A stretch of 64,000 nucleotides of DNA from Loktanella sp. IMCC34160 (GCF_004145845.1 NZ_SELP01000003.1:496001-560000); one strand, 5' to 3'. Counted from the stretch's first letter, positions 9,275 through 20,882 are shown. Numbers and translations: made by a program. Notes: generated by a model from the letters alone, not told the origin.

Positions 9275-12200
9275 ATGACCAAGCGGCAATGGGAATTCTG
9301 GATCGACCGGGGTGGCACCTTTACCGATGTCGTGGCCAAGCGCCCCGATGGGACATTGGAAACCCACAAGCTGTTGTCGGAAAACCCGGAACGCTATCGT
9401 GACGCGGCAGTTCAGGGCATCCGCGACCTGATGGGCACGGATGCGCCCGCGCCGGGGTCGATCCGGGCCGTGAAGATGGGGACGACCGTTGCCACCAACG
9501 CCCTTCTGGAGCGCAAGGGCGAGCCCGTCCTTCTGTTGATCACCGAAGGGTTCCGCGACCTTCTGCAAATCGGCTACCAGAACCGTCCTCGCCTTTTCGA
9601 TCTGCATATCAAACGGCCCGATCTTCTGTATTCCGATGTCGCCGAGGTGCGCGAGCGACTGGATGCCGAAGGTCAGGTTCTGACCCCACTTGACGAAGGT
9701 GCCGCCCGTCTTGCCCTGCAGGCCGGATATGATGCGGGCCTGCGCGCTGTGGCGATTGCCTTTCTGCACGCCTACCTTAACCCCGCGCACGAAGACCGGG
9801 TCGCCCAGATCGCGGCCGAGGTTGGCTATACGCAGATCACCACATCGAACGCGGTGTCGCGGCTGGCCAAGCTGGTGGGCCGGGGCGACACAACCGTTGT
9901 CGATGCCTACCTGTCGCCGATCCTGCGCCGCTATGTCGATCAGGTCGCCGGGGCGCTGGATGTGGGGACGGTCTGTGAACGGCTCTTGTTCATGCAGTCG
10001 AACGGCGGGCTGACCGACGCGCGGCTGTTTCAGGGCAAGGACGCGATTCTGTCCGGCCCGGCGGGCGGGATCGTGGGCATGGTCAAGACGGCCGAGGCAG
10101 CGGGCTTTGACCGGCTGATCGGGTTCGACATGGGCGGCACCAGCACCGATGTCAGCCACTACGCCGGCACCTACGAGCGCAGCTTCGAGACCGAGGTGGC
10201 GGGCGTGCGGATGCGCGCGCCGATGATGGATATTCACACGGTCGCCGCCGGGGGCGGGTCGATCTGCAAATTCGCGGAAGGCCGGTTTCAGGTTGGCCCG
10301 GAAAGCGCGGGCGCCGATCCCGGCCCGGCCTGCTATCGTCGGGGCGGTCCGCTGACCGTGACCGACTGCAATGTCATGCTGGGCAAGCTGAACCCCGATC
10401 ATTTCCCGGCGGTCTTCGGGCCGAACGGCGATGAAAAGCTGGACCTGGAGGCCGTGCGCGCGGGCTTTGCCGCGCTTGCCCGTCAGGTGGCCGAGGAAAC
10501 CGGAGACCCGGAGCGGACGCCCGAGGACATGGCCGAAGGCTTCCTGCGGATCGCCGTCGACAACATGGCCAACGCGATCAAGAAGATCAGCGTGCAGCGC
10601 GGTCATGACGTGACCGGCTATACCCTGCAATGCTTTGGCGGGGCAGGCGGGCAGCATGCCTGCCTTGTGGCCGATGCCTTGGGGATGCGCCGGGTGTTCA
10701 TCCATCCCTTCGCGGGCGTCTTGTCTGCCTTTGGCATGGGCCTTGCCGAAATCCGCGCCCTGCGCGAGGTGCAGGTCGATGCGCCCCTGTCCGACCTGGA
10801 TACCGCGTCCGACGCCCTGAACCGTATCTCGGCGGATGCGAGGCAGGAGGTCGCATCGCAGGGCGTGACCGAGGTCCGGATCGAGGCGCAGGCCCATCTG
10901 CGCTATGACGGATCGCACCAACCGCTGCCGGTGCCCTTCGGCTCGGTCACCGAGATGCAGGCGGCCTTCGAGGCGGCGCATGACGCGCGGTTTGGCTTCA
11001 CCTCGCCGGAACGGGCGATCCTGTTCGACATGATCAGCGCCGAGGCAATTGGCACCGCCGACGGCCTGCCGCCGATGGGTACGCCGCAGGGCGCGGCGCA
11101 GCCCATCGCCCATGTGCCGGTATATGGCGCAGACGATGTGCCTTTGTTCGACCGGCTGACCCTGCCCGAGGGATGGACCGCGAAGGGCCCGGCCATCATC
11201 GCGGAACCGACCGGGACCAATATGGTCGAACCCGGCTGGTCCGCCCGGATCGACGGGGCGGGCAACCTGATCCTTGACCGGACAGACGCGGCCCGCCACG
11301 CCCCAGCGGCGGGGACCGAGGCGGACCCGGTGCTGCTGGAAGTCATGTCGAACCTGTTCATGTCCGTCGCAGACCAGATGGGTGCGACGCTTGCGCTGAC
11401 GTCCTGGTCGGTGAACATCAAGGAGCGGTTCGATTTCTCCTGCGCGATCTTCGATGCGAACGGCGATCTGGTGGCCAACGCGCCCCATGTGCCGGTGCAC
11501 CTTGGGTCAATGTCGGACAGCATCAAAACGGTCATGCGCCTGAACCCCGATGTGCGGGACGGCGATGCCTTCATGCTCAACAGCCCCTATAACGGCGGCA
11601 CCCATTTGCCGGATGTGACCGTGGTCACGCCGGTGTTTATCAATGGGCGGCCTGCCTTCTGGATGGGGTCGCGCGGGCACCATGCCGATATCGGCGGTCG
11701 CACCCCGGGCAGCGCCCCGCCCGACAGCAGCCACATCGACGAGGAAGGCGTGCTGATCGACAACGTGCAGCTTGTGCGGGGCGGGCGGTTGTTGGAGAAG
11801 GAAGCGCGGGCGGTGCTGTCCTCTGGCCGCTACCCCTGCCGCAATCCCGATCAGAACATGGCCGACCTCAAGGCGCAGGTGGCCGCGAACGAAACCGGCA
11901 AGCGCGAGCTTTTGAAGGTCTGTGCCGCCTATGGGGCGGATGTGGTCAGCGCCTATATGGGGCATGTTCAGGACAACGCCGAAGAAAGCGTGCGCCGGGT
12001 CATCGACCGGCTGTCCGATGGGCAGTTCACCTATCCGATGGACATTGGGCAGCAGATCGACGTTCGGGTGACGGTGGACCGCGCCCGCCGCGCGGCGGTG
12101 GTAGATTTCACCGGCACCAGCGCCCAGCACAGCGGCAACTACAATGCGCCCTTTGCGGTGTGCCGGGCTGTCGTCCTCTATGTCTTCCGGACCTTGGTTG

Positions 12201-12838
12201 GGGCCGATATCCCCTTGAACGAGGGCTGTCTGAAGCCGCTGGATATCATTGTGCCGGAAGGGTCGATGCTGAACCCGCGCTATCCGGCCGCTGTTATCGC
12301 GGGCAATACCGAGGTGAGCCAGGCAGCCTGCAACGCGCTTTATGGTGCGCTGGGCGTCATCGCGGGCAGTCAGGGGACGATGAACAATTTCATCTGGGGC
12401 AATGATGCGTTCCAGAACTATGAAACCATCGCCGGGGGCACGGGGGCCGGTCCCGGATTTCCCGGCTGTGACGCGGTTCAAAGCCATATGACCAACACGC
12501 GGATGACCGACCCGGAAATCCTTGAAAAGCGGTTCCCGGTCCGGCTGGAGGCCTTTGGCATCCGGCCCGGTTCCGGTGGGGCGGGGAAATGGCCGGGGGG
12601 CAACGGCGTATCACGGCGGATGCGGTTCCTGACGCCGGTGACGGTCACAACGCTAACGTCGCACCGCATCGTCCCGCCGTTCGGCGGCGCGGGCGCGGCG
12701 CCGGGGGCGGTTGGTGTGAACTGGGCCGAAATGCCGGATGGAAGCCGCAAGGACATGGCCGGAAACGACGAGATCGACCTGCCCGCCGGCGCTGCCTTCG
12801 TGATGGAAACGCCCGGTGGGGGCGGCTGGGGCCGCTAG
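9275..12838 (+). CDS. Hydantoinase/oxoprolinase family protein (HyuA-HyuB fusion, 5-oxoprolinase type)
   Basis: An 1187-residue single-chain enzyme with both modules of ATP-dependent 5-oxoprolinases or hydantoinases. The HyuA part (about 1-680) begins with the phosphate-binding DRGGTFTDV near residue 10 and has the second phosphate motif [11 protein letters not shown] near residue 285. The HyuB part (about 685-1187) opens with EVMSNLF and contains [12 protein letters not shown] and the glycine-rich C-terminus. The expected reaction is ATP-dependent opening of 5-oxo-L-proline to glutamate, though hydantoin substrates are possible. AAAGGAGAGG 5 nt before ATG 9275 fixes the start. The neighbouring asparaginase also releases an acidic amino acid. 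Confidence 0.9.
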   Translation: MTKRQWEFWIDRGGTFTDVVAKRPDGTLETHKLLSENPERYRDAAVQGIRDLMGTDAPAPGSIRAVKMGTTVATNALLERKGEPVLLLITEGFRDLLQIGYQNRPRLFDLHIKRPDLLYSDVAEVRERLDAEGQVLTPLDEGAARLALQAGYDAGLRAVAIAFLHAYLNPAHEDRVAQIAAEVGYTQITTSNAVSRLAKLVGRGDTTVVDAYLSPILRRYVDQVAGALDVGTVCERLLFMQSNGGLTDARLFQGKDAILSGPAGGIVGMVKTAEAAGFDRLIGFDMGGTSTDVSHYAGTYERSFETEVAGVRMRAPMMDIHTVAAGGGSICKFAEGRFQVGPESAGADPGPACYRRGGPLTVTDCNVMLGKLNPDHFPAVFGPNGDEKLDLEAVRAGFAALARQVAEETGDPERTPEDMAEGFLRIAVDNMANAIKKISVQRGHDVTGYTLQCFGGAGGQHACLVADALGMRRVFIHPFAGVLSAFGMGLAEIRALREVQVDAPLSDLDTASDALNRISADARQEVASQGVTEVRIEAQAHLRYDGSHQPLPVPFGSVTEMQAAFEAAHDARFGFTSPERAILFDMISAEAIGTADGLPPMGTPQGAAQPIAHVPVYGADDVPLFDRLTLPEGWTAKGPAIIAEPTGTNMVEPGWSARIDGAGNLILDRTDAARHAPAAGTEADPVLLEVMSNLFMSVADQMGATLALTSWSVNIKERFDFSCAIFDANGDLVANAPHVPVHLGSMSDSIKTVMRLNPDVRDGDAFMLNSPYNGGTHLPDVTVVTPVFINGRPAFWMGSRGHHADIGGRTPGSAPPDSSHIDEEGVLIDNVQLVRGGRLLEKEARAVLSSGRYPCRNPDQNMADLKAQVAANETGKRELLKVCAAYGADVVSAYMGHVQDNAEESVRRVIDRLSDGQFTYPMDIGQQIDVRVTVDRARRAAVVDFTGTSAQHSGNYNAPFAVCRAVVLYVFRTLVGADIPLNEGCLKPLDIIVPEGSMLNPRYPAAVIAGNTEVSQAACNALYGALGVIAGSQGTMNNFIWGNDAFQNYETIAGGTGAGPGFPGCDAVQSHMTNTRMTDPEILEKRFPVRLEAFGIRPGSGGAGKWPGGNGVSRRMRFLTPVTVTTLTSHRIVPPFGGAGAAPGAVGVNWAEMPDGSRKDMAGNDEIDLPAGAAFVMETPGGGGWGR

Positions 12839-13830
12839 CGCAGCCCCGGCCCCGGCCGGACCATCCCGGTTTCGATCCCGCGCCAGTTACGGATCGGCGC
12901 GTTCAGATATTTGCGGGCCGCCGGATGGTTGGGGTCCAGCACGCCCAACCGCGCAAGGATTGCGGTGATCGCCAGTTCGCTGCCGCGCTTCGCACCGTCC
13001 TCGACCTTCAGCGCGACGCCAAGTTTCAGCCCCGGCAGAATGGCGACGTAATAGCCTTCGGCCCCGCCCTTGATCGCCGCCTGTCCCTTGCAGGCGCGCA
13101 TCAGGTCGGTGCAGGCCTTGTCGTTGCCGGAAACCAGTTCCGGATGGGTCATCATCGCCTCGCGTAGCCGGACCATGGCCGCGTCGCGGTGTCCTGCCGC
13201 CGCACCCGCCGCGGCAAATGTCGCCATGCCCGCGGCCATTGCGCGGACCGAAGTGGCGAAATTCGGGGCGGAACAACCGTCCACGGCCCAAAGTGGGCTT
13301 TCCGTCCCCGTGACGTCTTCAAAGGCGGATCGGACGGCGGTCTGGACCGGGTGGTCGATGTCGACATACTCCGGCCCCGCACCCAGATGCTTGGCCAAGG
13401 TCAGGAACCCGGAATGCTTGCCCGAACAGTTGTTGTGATACTGGCAGGGGCTCTGGTCGGTCTTGATCAGGGCAGTGCTGGCCTCTGGATCAGAGGGCAT
13501 TTGCGGGCCGCACCGGAAGGCGGCGTCGGTCAGACCCAGTTCCGCGATCCATGCGCGGACCCGATCCGTATGGTAAGCGGCCCCGATATGCGAGGCGCAA
13601 CTGAGGGCCAGACGGTCCGACGTCAGGCCAAACCTGTCCGCCGCGCCGCTTTCGACAAGGGGCAGTGCCTGTATCATCTTTGACGACGAACGGGGGTAGG
13701 CGACCGCGTCAGGATCTCCCCAGCTTTCAATCAATTCGCCGGTCGCATCACAGATCGCCGCATGTCCCCGGTGAACACATTCAACGATGTCGCCGCGCCA
13801 AACCTCGGCCAGCATTTCGGAACCAGACAT
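12835..13830 (-). CDS. Asparaginase, type II-like (PF06089 family)
   Basis: A 331-residue asparaginase of the Rhizobium AnsA-like family, unrelated to the E. coli AnsA/B fold, hydrolysing L-asparagine to aspartate and ammonia. It shows the serine-lysine pair in RSSSKMIQ near residue 48, SCASHIG near residue 73 and [11 protein letters not shown] near residue 128. I chose ATG 13830 because GGAAGGG lies just upstream; ATG 13842 is an alternative. The stop overlaps the oxoprolinase stop by 4 bp in convergent orientation. There is no signal peptide, so it is cytoplasmic. Confidence 0.87.
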   Translation of the reverse strand: MSGSEMLAEVWRGDIVECVHRGHAAICDATGELIESWGDPDAVAYPRSSSKMIQALPLVESGAADRFGLTSDRLALSCASHIGAAYHTDRVRAWIAELGLTDAAFRCGPQMPSDPEASTALIKTDQSPCQYHNNCSGKHSGFLTLAKHLGAGPEYVDIDHPVQTAVRSAFEDVTGTESPLWAVDGCSAPNFATSVRAMAAGMATFAAAGAAAGHRDAAMVRLREAMMTHPELVSGNDKACTDLMRACKGQAAIKGGAEGYYVAILPGLKLGVALKVEDGAKRGSELAITAILARLGVLDPNHPAARKYLNAPIRNWRGIETGMVRPGPGLR

Positions 13831-14041
13831 CAACCCTTCCATCCACTCTACGTCTACACAAACACGCGATTTCCCGCGCAATCCAAGGGGCACCCGCCCC
13901 TTTGGGGCTTTCACAAACCGGCAATTTCTTGCTATTGCTAGTGCTATCGAGTTGAAAGGCTGCTCGCCACAGGAAATGGTGCCACAAGAATGCACCGCAG
14001 GCGCAGGAGCAAGAGGCAAGGACAGCTTGGAGGCTGTAGGC

Positions 14042-14569
14042 ATGTTTTCACGAATTTCGCGCATGATTTGCGTGTCCGCTGCGTTGGTCAGCGGTGGGGC
14101 CGCGTTGGCGCAGGAATCCGACAACCGGGTCGCCGCCAATACGGACTGGAGCGTATTTGAAGAGGCCGACCCCCGCGAATGCTGGGCGGTCTCGGCCCCG
14201 AAGGAAACCGTCAACACGCGGGATGGCAATGTCGTCGCCGTGCGGCGGGGCGAGATCCTGTTGATGGTCTTCTACCGCCCGGGCGAAAGCGTCAACGGAC
14301 AGCTTGCCTTTACCGGTGGCTACCCCTTCGCGGGCGGGTCGACCGTTTCTGTCGATATCGGCGGCACCCAGTACCAGCTGTTCACCGAAGGCGAATGGGC
14401 CTGGCCGGCCTCGCCCGAGGATGACCAGCGCATCGTTGATGCGATGAAGCGTGGTGCCGACGCGACCCTGGTTGCGCGGTCCGGGCGCGGGACGGTCACG
14501 ACTGACAAATTCTCGCTTCTCGGCTTTACCGCCGCCGTGGAAGAGGCGGGGCGTCGCTGCAACAGCTGA
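14042..14569 (+). CDS. Invasion-associated locus B (IalB) family secreted protein
   Basis: A 175-residue exported protein. A signal peptide (residues 1-24, ending GGAALAQ) is followed by an IalB-type domain with [12 protein letters not shown] near residue 42, a [12 protein letters not shown] strand and a C-terminal [12 protein letters not shown] strand ahead of a final cysteine. The family is widespread in alphaproteobacteria; only the Bartonella member is tied to invasion, so here the role is unknown and probably envelope-related. GGAGG lies 8 nt before ATG 14042, which rules out the longer upstream reading. An intrinsic terminator follows at 14601. Confidence 0.82.
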   Translation: MFSRISRMICVSAALVSGGAALAQESDNRVAANTDWSVFEEADPRECWAVSAPKETVNTRDGNVVAVRRGEILLMVFYRPGESVNGQLAFTGGYPFAGGSTVSVDIGGTQYQLFTEGEWAWPASPEDDQRIVDAMKRGADATLVARSGRGTVTTDKFSLLGFTAAVEEAGRRCNS

Positions 14570-14600
14570 TCGGCGGGCGCAAGGCCGGCATGACATTTCG

Positions 14601-14634
14601 GGCGGCGGAATCCTTTGGCTTTCGCCGCCTTTTC
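14601..14634 (+). terminator. Intrinsic terminator after the ialB-family gene
   Basis: Nine-base arms (14601-14609 and 14621-14629, one G-U pair) are GC-rich around an 11-nt loop and are followed by TTTT. It separates the IalB gene from rlmN. Confidence 0.75.
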
Positions 14635-14675
14635 CTATATGTGGCCCATCTGCCCAGACTCAGGACATTCGACCC

Positions 14676-15857
14676 ATGACCGCCAGCGCTCCCATCACGC
14701 AGGACCTTGTCACCATTCCGCGCAAGCTGCCGGAGGGGCCAGTCAACATCGTCGGACTGACCCGCGACAAGCTGCGCGAGGCGCTGATCGAGATCGGCAC
14801 GCCTGAAAAGCAGGCCAAGATGCGGGTCAACCAGATCTGGCAGTGGATCTATCATTGGGGCGTGCGTGATTTCGCCACGATGACCAACCTTGCCAAGGAC
14901 TACCGCACCAAGCTGGCCGAGAATTTCGTGATCGACCTGCCCGAACTGGTCACCCGTCAGGTCAGCGCGGATGGCACCCGCAAGTATCTGGTGCGCATCG
15001 CGGGCGGGCACGAGGTCGAGGTGGTCTATATTCCCGAAGAAGATCGCGGCACGCTGTGCATCTCGTCTCAGGTCGGTTGCACGCTGACCTGTTCGTTCTG
15101 CCACACCGGCACCCAGAAACTGGTGCGCAACCTGACCGCCGGAGAGATCATCGGGCAGGTCATGCTGGCCCGCGATGACCTTGGCGAATGGCCCGAACCC
15201 GGTGTCGGCACGGGCGACAATGGCCCGCGCCTTCTGTCGAACATCGTGCTGATGGGCATGGGCGAGCCGCTTTATAACTTCGACAATGTCCGTGATGCGA
15301 TGAAGATCGCGATGGACGGCGAAGGGATCGCCCTGTCGCGCCGCCGGATCACCCTGTCCACGTCCGGCGTCGTGCCGGAAATCGCCAAGACCGCGCAGGA
15401 AATCGGCTGCCAGCTGGCTGTATCCTTCCATGCCACGACCGACGAGGTGCGCAACATCCTCGTCCCGATCAACAAGCGCTGGAATATCGAAGAATTGCTG
15501 AACGCCCTGCGCGAATACCCCAAGGCGTCGAATTCCGAACGGATCACCTTTGAATATGTGATGCTGGACGGGATCAACGACAGCGACGATGATGCCCGGC
15601 GGTTGGTGAAACTGATCAAGGGCATCCCGGCCAAGATCAACCTGATCCCCTTCAACGAATGGCCCGGCGCGCCCTACCAGCGGTCGCCGTGGGACCGGAT
15701 CGAAGCCTTTGCCGACATCATCTACAAGGCCGGATATGCCAGCCCGATCCGCACCCCGCGCGGAGAGGACATCATGGCGGCCTGCGGCCAGCTGAAGTCG
15801 GCGACCGAACGCGCCCGCAAATCCCGCAAGGAGATCGAGGCCGAAGCCGGGCTTTGA
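14676..15857 (+). CDS. rlmN: 23S rRNA (adenine2503-C2)/tRNA methyltransferase RlmN
   Basis: A 393-residue radical SAM enzyme that methylates C2 of A2503 in 23S rRNA and A37 in some tRNAs. The 4Fe-4S cluster cysteines are C135, C139 and C142 (GCTLTCSFC). The GEPL motif lies near residue 198 and the catalytic cysteine in the C-terminal MAACGQL segment near residue 365. Length is slightly above the usual 360-385, with an N-terminal extension common in this order. Start ATG 14676 is the first Met before the conserved region. The ialB terminator lies between it and the upstream gene. Confidence 0.95.
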   Translation: MTASAPITQDLVTIPRKLPEGPVNIVGLTRDKLREALIEIGTPEKQAKMRVNQIWQWIYHWGVRDFATMTNLAKDYRTKLAENFVIDLPELVTRQVSADGTRKYLVRIAGGHEVEVVYIPEEDRGTLCISSQVGCTLTCSFCHTGTQKLVRNLTAGEIIGQVMLARDDLGEWPEPGVGTGDNGPRLLSNIVLMGMGEPLYNFDNVRDAMKIAMDGEGIALSRRRITLSTSGVVPEIAKTAQEIGCQLAVSFHATTDEVRNILVPINKRWNIEELLNALREYPKASNSERITFEYVMLDGINDSDDDARRLVKLIKGIPAKINLIPFNEWPGAPYQRSPWDRIEAFADIIYKAGYASPIRTPRGEDIMAACGQLKSATERARKSRKEIEAEAGL

Positions 15858-15863
15858 CGCTGT

Positions 15864-16622
15864 TCAGTGTCGTTCTGCCTCGATCCTGCCAAGGGCGTCC
15901 CCGATATCGTTGTGAAACCGACTGTTTCCTGCCGCTTGGATGATCTTTTGCCGAGTCGGTTGAGGCAGTCGACCAAAATTTGTTGCGGCCCCAGTGAAAT
16001 GCCCGTGTAGCGGGTTGTAGCGTCCGCCGGGGTCACGCGACAATCGCTCCCAGTTTTCCCATGGCGTTCCGCGTTTGCCCGCGAGCGCCAATTCAAGGCG
16101 GCGAAAAGACACGATTCCGGCAAATGTGGTTAGGTCGATATTGCCCCAAAGCCCCGGGCCAGCGATGGGGTAACAGTGATTTGCCGGTGCCAGAAAATTG
16201 ATAGCCGTATTGTCGACCCGATAGGTTCGACCACTGGCCACGACATAATCGCCGAAGACTGTCGTCGGGATCGCGGCCTCCATGGCATTTACCGAACCGG
16301 TGATCCCGGTTCCGGCATCCATACCACGACGGACACCAGCCAATTGTTCGGCGAGCGTCGGACGAAAGGGTTGGCCGCCTCCTGCCATTCGGGTTTCGAC
16401 TTGCTGACCCAGTCCGCGCAGATCCGTGTCGATGTCCTGATCCGAAACAGAGTTCAGCAGGACACTGTTTGCCGGCTTTGCCTGCGCTTGCTCTAGGTTG
16501 CGATAACAATGGCGTTGCAGGCTCATGTCGAGATTCAGGATAAGCGGCGGCGCACCGCCGGGGGGATTGTACTGAACCCTGATGTGACAAGCATTCGGAG
16601 TTCGGTTCAAGGTTACAACCAT
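15864..16622 (-). CDS. Hypothetical protein, unrecognised family
   Basis: A 252-residue protein I do not recognise. An excellent ribosome binding site (AAGGAGGACAGA) directly precedes ATG 16622, so the gene is very likely real. It has no signal peptide or membrane segment. Visible features are an N-terminal beta-like region with HIRVQYNPPGG, a middle segment TVFGDYVVASGRTYRVDN, HCYPIAGPGLWGN near residue 165, and a charged C-terminus. Base composition is visibly lower in GC than rlmN upstream. A small divergent ribbon-helix-helix candidate and a tRNA gene lie beside it, suggesting an inserted islet. No function is proposed. Confidence 0.7.
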   Translation of the reverse strand: MVVTLNRTPNACHIRVQYNPPGGAPPLILNLDMSLQRHCYRNLEQAQAKPANSVLLNSVSDQDIDTDLRGLGQQVETRMAGGGQPFRPTLAEQLAGVRRGMDAGTGITGSVNAMEAAIPTTVFGDYVVASGRTYRVDNTAINFLAPANHCYPIAGPGLWGNIDLTTFAGIVSFRRLELALAGKRGTPWENWERLSRDPGGRYNPLHGHFTGAATNFGRLPQPTRQKIIQAAGNSRFHNDIGDALGRIEAERH

Positions 16623-16771
16623 TCTGTCCTCCTTGGATTCGACTGTGTCCCCAATTTCTGGGTTGGCGTGCGGAACTATCCGTTGCAAGGCAACTGACGG
16701 TCTGTGCCTTTGCACACAGTTGCCCGCCATCGTTAACCAAGATGAAAGCCTGCCAAGGCGATCCTTTCCCC

Positions 16772-16990
16772 ATGAAAGCAATTCGAATCACCACTTTCCT
16801 CGCCCCCGATGTCGAGGCCGCCCTGCGGGACACCGCCGCCGAAGATGGTATGACCGTCGCCGAATTTCTCGATGAGGCGATCGGCAAGGAGGTCCGCCGC
16901 CGCATGGCGCGGCGCAAGGCGCTTTATCGAAACCGCCTGTCCGCCCGGCTTGAGCCGCTGGAACCCTCGTCCCGGCTTGAATGGCCCTAG
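16772..16990 (+). CDS. Small ribbon-helix-helix-like protein
   Basis: A 72-residue basic protein. The N-terminal IRITTFLAPDVEAAL beta-helix segment followed by MTVAEFLDEAIGKEV fits the ribbon-helix-helix fold of small DNA-binding proteins and antitoxins. The C-terminal third is arginine-rich (RRRMARRK). ATG 16772 has AAGGCGA about 10 nt upstream; ATG 16742 is possible. It is divergent from the unknown 252-aa gene, 149 bp away, so it could regulate that promoter. This is inference from short motifs only. Confidence 0.5.
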   Translation: MKAIRITTFLAPDVEAALRDTAAEDGMTVAEFLDEAIGKEVRRRMARRKALYRNRLSARLEPLEPSSRLEWP

Positions 16991-17103
16991 TCCCGTTGTG
17001 GTCCGGACTGCAGTGGCAGTCGGGCATCGAACAGCGCGACGCAATGATCCGCCTCGGCGCAGCACGCGGCGCGGGTCTTGGGCCAATCTCCTGTAGGGAA
17101 GGA

Positions 17104-17180
17104 TGGTAGCGGAGGAGGGACTTGAACCCCCGACACGCGGATTATGATTCCGCTGCTCTAACCAACTGAGCTACTCCGCC
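17104..17180 (-). tRNA. tRNA-Met (anticodon CAU)
   Basis: A complete 77-nt cloverleaf with encoded CCA reads on the minus strand. It has acceptor GGCGGAG/CUCCGCU, D-arm GCUCAGUUGGUUAGAGC, anticodon stem GCGGA/UCCGC with loop AUCAUAA (CAU), and T-arm GGGGG-UUCAAGU-CCCUC. The acceptor pairing and lack of a C1-A72 mismatch argue for elongator rather than initiator tRNA; a lysidine-modified tRNA-Ile2 also has CAU in the gene but I judge it less likely. Confidence 0.93.
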
Positions 17181-17190
17181 AGACGCGGTG

Positions 17191-17219
17191 CAAGTAAGCC
17201 GCACCGCCGGGGAGGTCAA
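17191..17219 (-). promoter_or_regulatory. Sigma-70-type promoter of tRNA-Met
   Basis: On the minus strand TTGACC (17219-17214) and TACTTG (17196-17191) are separated by 17 bp, with the tRNA 5' end 10 nt downstream of the -10 element, the expected geometry. Confidence 0.65.
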
Positions 17220-17329
17220 GAGAAAAACCACACCTGCCTGGCCGCTTTCTGCGCCCATACGACCGATGCCGCTTTTCCCCGCCGCCTGCTGGGGGTAGCA
17301 CTTGACCAAACTGCGTTTGGGTGGCGGCG

Positions 17330-18739
17330 ATGGACCTTCTTGAACAGCTTGGCAACGTGATCGGACCGGCCAATGTCCTGACGGGCGATGACCGTGGGCC
17401 GTGGCTTTCGGATTGGACCATGGCCTACCCGAGCGACCCTATCGCGGTGTTGCGTCCAGCGACCACGGCCGAAGTTTCCGCCATCCTCAGGATCGCCAAT
17501 GACACGGGGACCCCGGTGGTCCCCGCCGCGGGCCGAACCGGCCTTGTCGGCGGGCTGAAGGCCGATGGCGCACTGGTTCTTTCTGTTGATCGCATGAACA
17601 AGATCCGCGAAATCCGGCCCGACGGCCGGATCGCCATCGTCGAGGCCGGTGTCATTCTTTCATCCCTGCATGACGCGGCAGAGGCCGAGGGGTTGATCTT
17701 TCCCCTGACCTTCGGCGCGCGCGGGTCGGCGATGATCGGCGGGGTTCTGGGCACCAATGCGGGCGGGTCCAATGTTCTGCGCTACGGCAATACCCGCGAC
17801 CTGTGTCTGGGGCTCGAGGTGGTTCTGGCCGACGGTCGGGTGATGAACCTGATGAGCGAACTGCACAAGGACAACAGCGGTTTCAACCTGCGCCACCTGA
17901 TGATCGGGTCCGAAGGGACGCTGGGTGTGATCACCGCCGCCGTGCTGAAGCTGCGGCCCAAGCCCCGCGCCTATGCCACCGCCATGGTCGCGCTGCCCTC
18001 GCTTGCCGATGCCCTTGGGTTGCTCAACCGGGTGCAGGACGAAACCGGCGGCGCGGTCGAAGCGTTTGAATACATGCCGCGCGGCTACATCGACCGGCAT
18101 CTTGAGGTAATCGAAGGGGTAAAACCCCCGTTCGAACAGCGCCATGACGTCAACATCCTGATCGAGGTCGGCGCGACGGCCCCCCGTGATGCGACCGCAG
18201 GTGACGACGGGCAGATTCCGGTCGTGGCCCATCTGGAAACGGTTCTTGCCGAGATGATGGAAGACGGGACCCTGTTGGATGCCATCATCGCCCAGAACGA
18301 GGCGCAGCGGCGCGAGATGTGGGCCCGCCGCGAGGCCGCCGCAGAGATCGCCCATGGCTGGATGCCCTTTGTCGACACCGACATCGCCCTTCCGCTCGAC
18401 AAGGTCGCGGTGTTCTTCGACATGGTCCGCCCCCGGATCGAGGCGATCAAACCCGGCTGCGCCGATCTGGCGGTTGCCCATCTGGGCGATGGGAACATTC
18501 ATTACTCCATGTATCCCGGGGACGATGACAAAGGTCTTCAGGATCGGCTGATGGAGGCCGTCGAAGACGTGGTTGAAACGCTTGGCGGGTCTTTTTCGGC
18601 TGAACACGGGATTGGCCTGTCCAAACTGTCGTCGATGCGCCGCCGCAAGGATCCTCTCGCGCTTGACGTGATGCGGGCGATCAAGGCGGCGCTTGATCCC
18701 AAGGGCATCCTGAACCCCGGCAAGGTCCTGCCGGAATGA
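17330..18739 (+). CDS. FAD-binding oxidoreductase (D-2-hydroxyacid dehydrogenase, GlcD/DLD type)
   Basis: A 469-residue FAD-linked dehydrogenase of the vanillyl-alcohol oxidase superfamily. The PP-loop/FAD-binding region has [13 protein letters not shown] near residue 63 and [22 protein letters not shown] near 140; the C-terminal domain ends with [13 protein letters not shown] near 385 and EHGIGLSK near 425. This layout fits D-lactate, D-2-hydroxyglutarate or glycolate dehydrogenases; the exact substrate is open. ATG 17330 is taken as start; GTG 17321 is an in-frame alternative. The MFS gene overlaps its stop by 4 bp. Confidence 0.87.
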   Translation: MDLLEQLGNVIGPANVLTGDDRGPWLSDWTMAYPSDPIAVLRPATTAEVSAILRIANDTGTPVVPAAGRTGLVGGLKADGALVLSVDRMNKIREIRPDGRIAIVEAGVILSSLHDAAEAEGLIFPLTFGARGSAMIGGVLGTNAGGSNVLRYGNTRDLCLGLEVVLADGRVMNLMSELHKDNSGFNLRHLMIGSEGTLGVITAAVLKLRPKPRAYATAMVALPSLADALGLLNRVQDETGGAVEAFEYMPRGYIDRHLEVIEGVKPPFEQRHDVNILIEVGATAPRDATAGDDGQIPVVAHLETVLAEMMEDGTLLDAIIAQNEAQRREMWARREAAAEIAHGWMPFVDTDIALPLDKVAVFFDMVRPRIEAIKPGCADLAVAHLGDGNIHYSMYPGDDDKGLQDRLMEAVEDVVETLGGSFSAEHGIGLSKLSSMRRRKDPLALDVMRAIKAALDPKGILNPGKVLPE

Positions 18740-19938
18740 CCCATCATCTGCGCCAGTATTTCGCCAACCCGGTTCTTCGCATGGTGTTCTGGGCCACGGT
18801 CCTGTCCGGGGCGATGGCCGCGCCCATTGGCACCTATCAGTCGCTGATCGCCATCGAGCGACTGGGCGTGGCGGATGGGCAATTCGCGGCGATCCTTTTT
18901 CTGGGGCTTGTCGTGGGCACGATTGCATCGCTTTGGATCGGCGTGGTCACCGACCAGCGCCCGTGGCGGCGCAAGGCGGGGCTGGCGGTGGCGGGCGGTC
19001 TGGCGCTTGGCAACATCCTGATGTGGCTGGCCCCCTCTGCCCCGATGTTTCTGGCGGTTCACGGCTTCCTGTTGCCGCTGATGGTGACGCTTTTTGGACA
19101 GTTGTTCGCCCTGGCTCGGCTTGCGGCCGGAAACCTTCCTGCCGCCGACAGGGACGCGGCGGTGGCCAACGTCCGGGCCTTCTTCGCTGTGCCCTTCATC
19201 TTTGTCTTGCCGATCTGGGGGTGGCTGGTCGGGTCGGGGGCGTCCCTTCTTTCGGTCTATGGCGCGGGCAGTGTGCTGGCCCTGATCATGGTGGCGGTGA
19301 TCTATCGGGGTTGGCCCGACGATGCGAACGCCCCTTGGGAAGACAGGAAATCGGGCTTGACCCTGCGGGGATCACTGGCCGAGATCGCCGACCCCGCGGT
19401 CATCGTCCGGGTCGCCCTGATCGGGCTGATCCATGTCGGCGCCTCTGCCTCTGGCATCGTGCTGGGCCTGATATTTGCCCGCGCGGACGGACAGGGGGCG
19501 GGCGATGTGGCGCTGTTCTTCGGGGCCTTTGTCGCCATCGAATTCGCGGTGATGATGATGATCGGAATCCTGCGCGCCCGCTGGCGGCGCCTGCATATCA
19601 TCACGGTCGGCGTGATCCTTTATGGGATATACCTTGTGGGCCTGCCGCTGTTGGCCGGGTCGCCGCTGGTCTGGCTGCTGATCCTGCCCGCCGGGGCCGG
19701 GGGCGCGATGATCTATGCGCTGGCAGTCGGTTACTTGCAGGATTTGCTGGGCACGCGGGCAGGGGCCGGATCGTCCCTGATTGCCCTGCAGCGGGCGGTG
19801 GCCGAAGGCACGGGGGCGGCGATTTTCGCCTTCGGAACATGGGTCTATGGATATGGCATCGTGCCGTGGATCGCGGCGGCGATTTCAATCCTTGCCATGG
19901 CGGCGATCATCCGGCTGGACCGGTTCCGCCCGAACTAG
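18736..19938 (+). CDS. Major facilitator superfamily transporter
   Basis: A 400-residue inner-membrane protein with about 12 predicted helices arranged as two six-helix halves. The halves are split by a charged loop near residue 195 ([16 protein letters not shown]). Its shape and the loop between helices 2 and 3 ([12 protein letters not shown]) resemble sugar-efflux (SetA-like) and drug-efflux members. ATGA overlaps the FAD oxidase stop, suggesting co-translation and possibly export or import of a related hydroxyacid. It ends convergently with hemC with a 4-bp overlap. Substrate unknown. Confidence 0.82.
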   Translation: MTHHLRQYFANPVLRMVFWATVLSGAMAAPIGTYQSLIAIERLGVADGQFAAILFLGLVVGTIASLWIGVVTDQRPWRRKAGLAVAGGLALGNILMWLAPSAPMFLAVHGFLLPLMVTLFGQLFALARLAAGNLPAADRDAAVANVRAFFAVPFIFVLPIWGWLVGSGASLLSVYGAGSVLALIMVAVIYRGWPDDANAPWEDRKSGLTLRGSLAEIADPAVIVRVALIGLIHVGASASGIVLGLIFARADGQGAGDVALFFGAFVAIEFAVMMMIGILRARWRRLHIITVGVILYGIYLVGLPLLAGSPLVWLLILPAGAGGAMIYALAVGYLQDLLGTRAGAGSSLIALQRAVAEGTGAAIFAFGTWVYGYGIVPWIAAAISILAMAAIIRLDRFRPN

Positions 19939-20882
19939 AAGAAGTCGGGCCCGGCACGTTCCAGAAGCTTGCGGGCCATTTCCTCGGCTATTGGAACGGC
20001 ATCCTCGACAGCACAGTCTTGGTCGTCCGACAGCACCTGGGATCCGTCCACGCGCAGGATTTCGCCCCGCAGGCGCAGGGTTCCGCCGTCCAGCGTTGCC
20101 AGCCCGCCGATGGGGGTCTGGCACGACCCGTCGAGCCGGGCAAGGAACGCCCGTTCGGCAGACAGGCGCAGGCCGGTTGGGGTGTCGTGGATCGCCTCCA
20201 GCATCCCGGCGGCGCGGCTATCGGTTCTGCGCCGTTCGATGCCAATTGCCCCCTGCGCCACGGCCGGAAGCATGTCGTCCTCGCTGATCGGGGTTGCGGG
20301 TACATCCGCCATCCCCAACCGGTTCAGCCCGGCCATGGCAAGGAAGGTCGCGGTCGCCACACCATCGTCCAGTTTCTTCAACCGGGTTTGAACGTTGCCC
20401 CTGAATTCAACCACGTTCAGGTCCGGCCGCCGCGCCAGAAGCTGCGCCCGCCGCCGCAGCGACGAGGTGCCAACTGTTGCGCCTTCGGGCAGATCGGCAA
20501 GGCCAGCCACGGTCGGCGAGACAAAGGCGTCGCGCACGTCTTCGCGCGGCAGGTAGCAGTTCAGCAGCAACCCGTCGGGCTGGTCCACCGGCATGTCCTT
20601 CATCGAATGCACGGCGATGTCGATCGACCCGTCCAGAAGCGCATCCTCGATCTCTCGGGTGAACAGCCCCTTGTTGCCGATGGCCTTCAGCGGCGTGTCG
20701 CTGGCGATCAGCGACCGGTCATCGCCACGCACCTTGATCACGACGATCTCGAACGCCTCGGGCGGCAGGGAAAAGGCCGCAGCCAGCCGGTCACGGGTTT
20801 CATGCGCCTGGGCAAGGGCCAGCGGCGAACCACGGGTTCCGATCCGGAAGGGCGAGGCGGGAGAGGGCAATTCCAATGTCAT
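19935..20882 (-). CDS. hemC: Hydroxymethylbilane synthase (porphobilinogen deaminase)
   Basis: A 315-residue cytosolic enzyme that polymerises four porphobilinogens into hydroxymethylbilane. The N-terminal [12 protein letters not shown], the active-site aspartate in VHSMKDMP near residue 95, the [11 protein letters not shown] basic stretch near 138-148, and the dipyrromethane-cofactor cysteine C254 in GSCQTPIG are all present. It is divergent from hemE across 93 bp, an arrangement typical of Rhodobacterales, and the shared intergenic region should hold both promoters. Confidence 0.96.
   Translation of the reverse strand: MTLELPSPASPFRIGTRGSPLALAQAHETRDRLAAAFSLPPEAFEIVVIKVRGDDRSLIASDTPLKAIGNKGLFTREIEDALLDGSIDIAVHSMKDMPVDQPDGLLLNCYLPREDVRDAFVSPTVAGLADLPEGATVGTSSLRRRAQLLARRPDLNVVEFRGNVQTRLKKLDDGVATATFLAMAGLNRLGMADVPATPISEDDMLPAVAQGAIGIERRRTDSRAAGMLEAIHDTPTGLRLSAERAFLARLDGSCQTPIGGLATLDGGTLRLRGEILRVDGSQVLSDDQDCAVEDAVPIAEEMARKLLERAGPDFF

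Noticed and set aside
9137-11500. 787-codon open frame on the minus strand opposite the oxoprolinase gene
   Set aside because: It is a frame shadow of a high-GC gene: the protein is rich in Arg, His, Gly and Asp with no recognisable domain, while the plus-strand gene has clear family motifs and a ribosome binding site.
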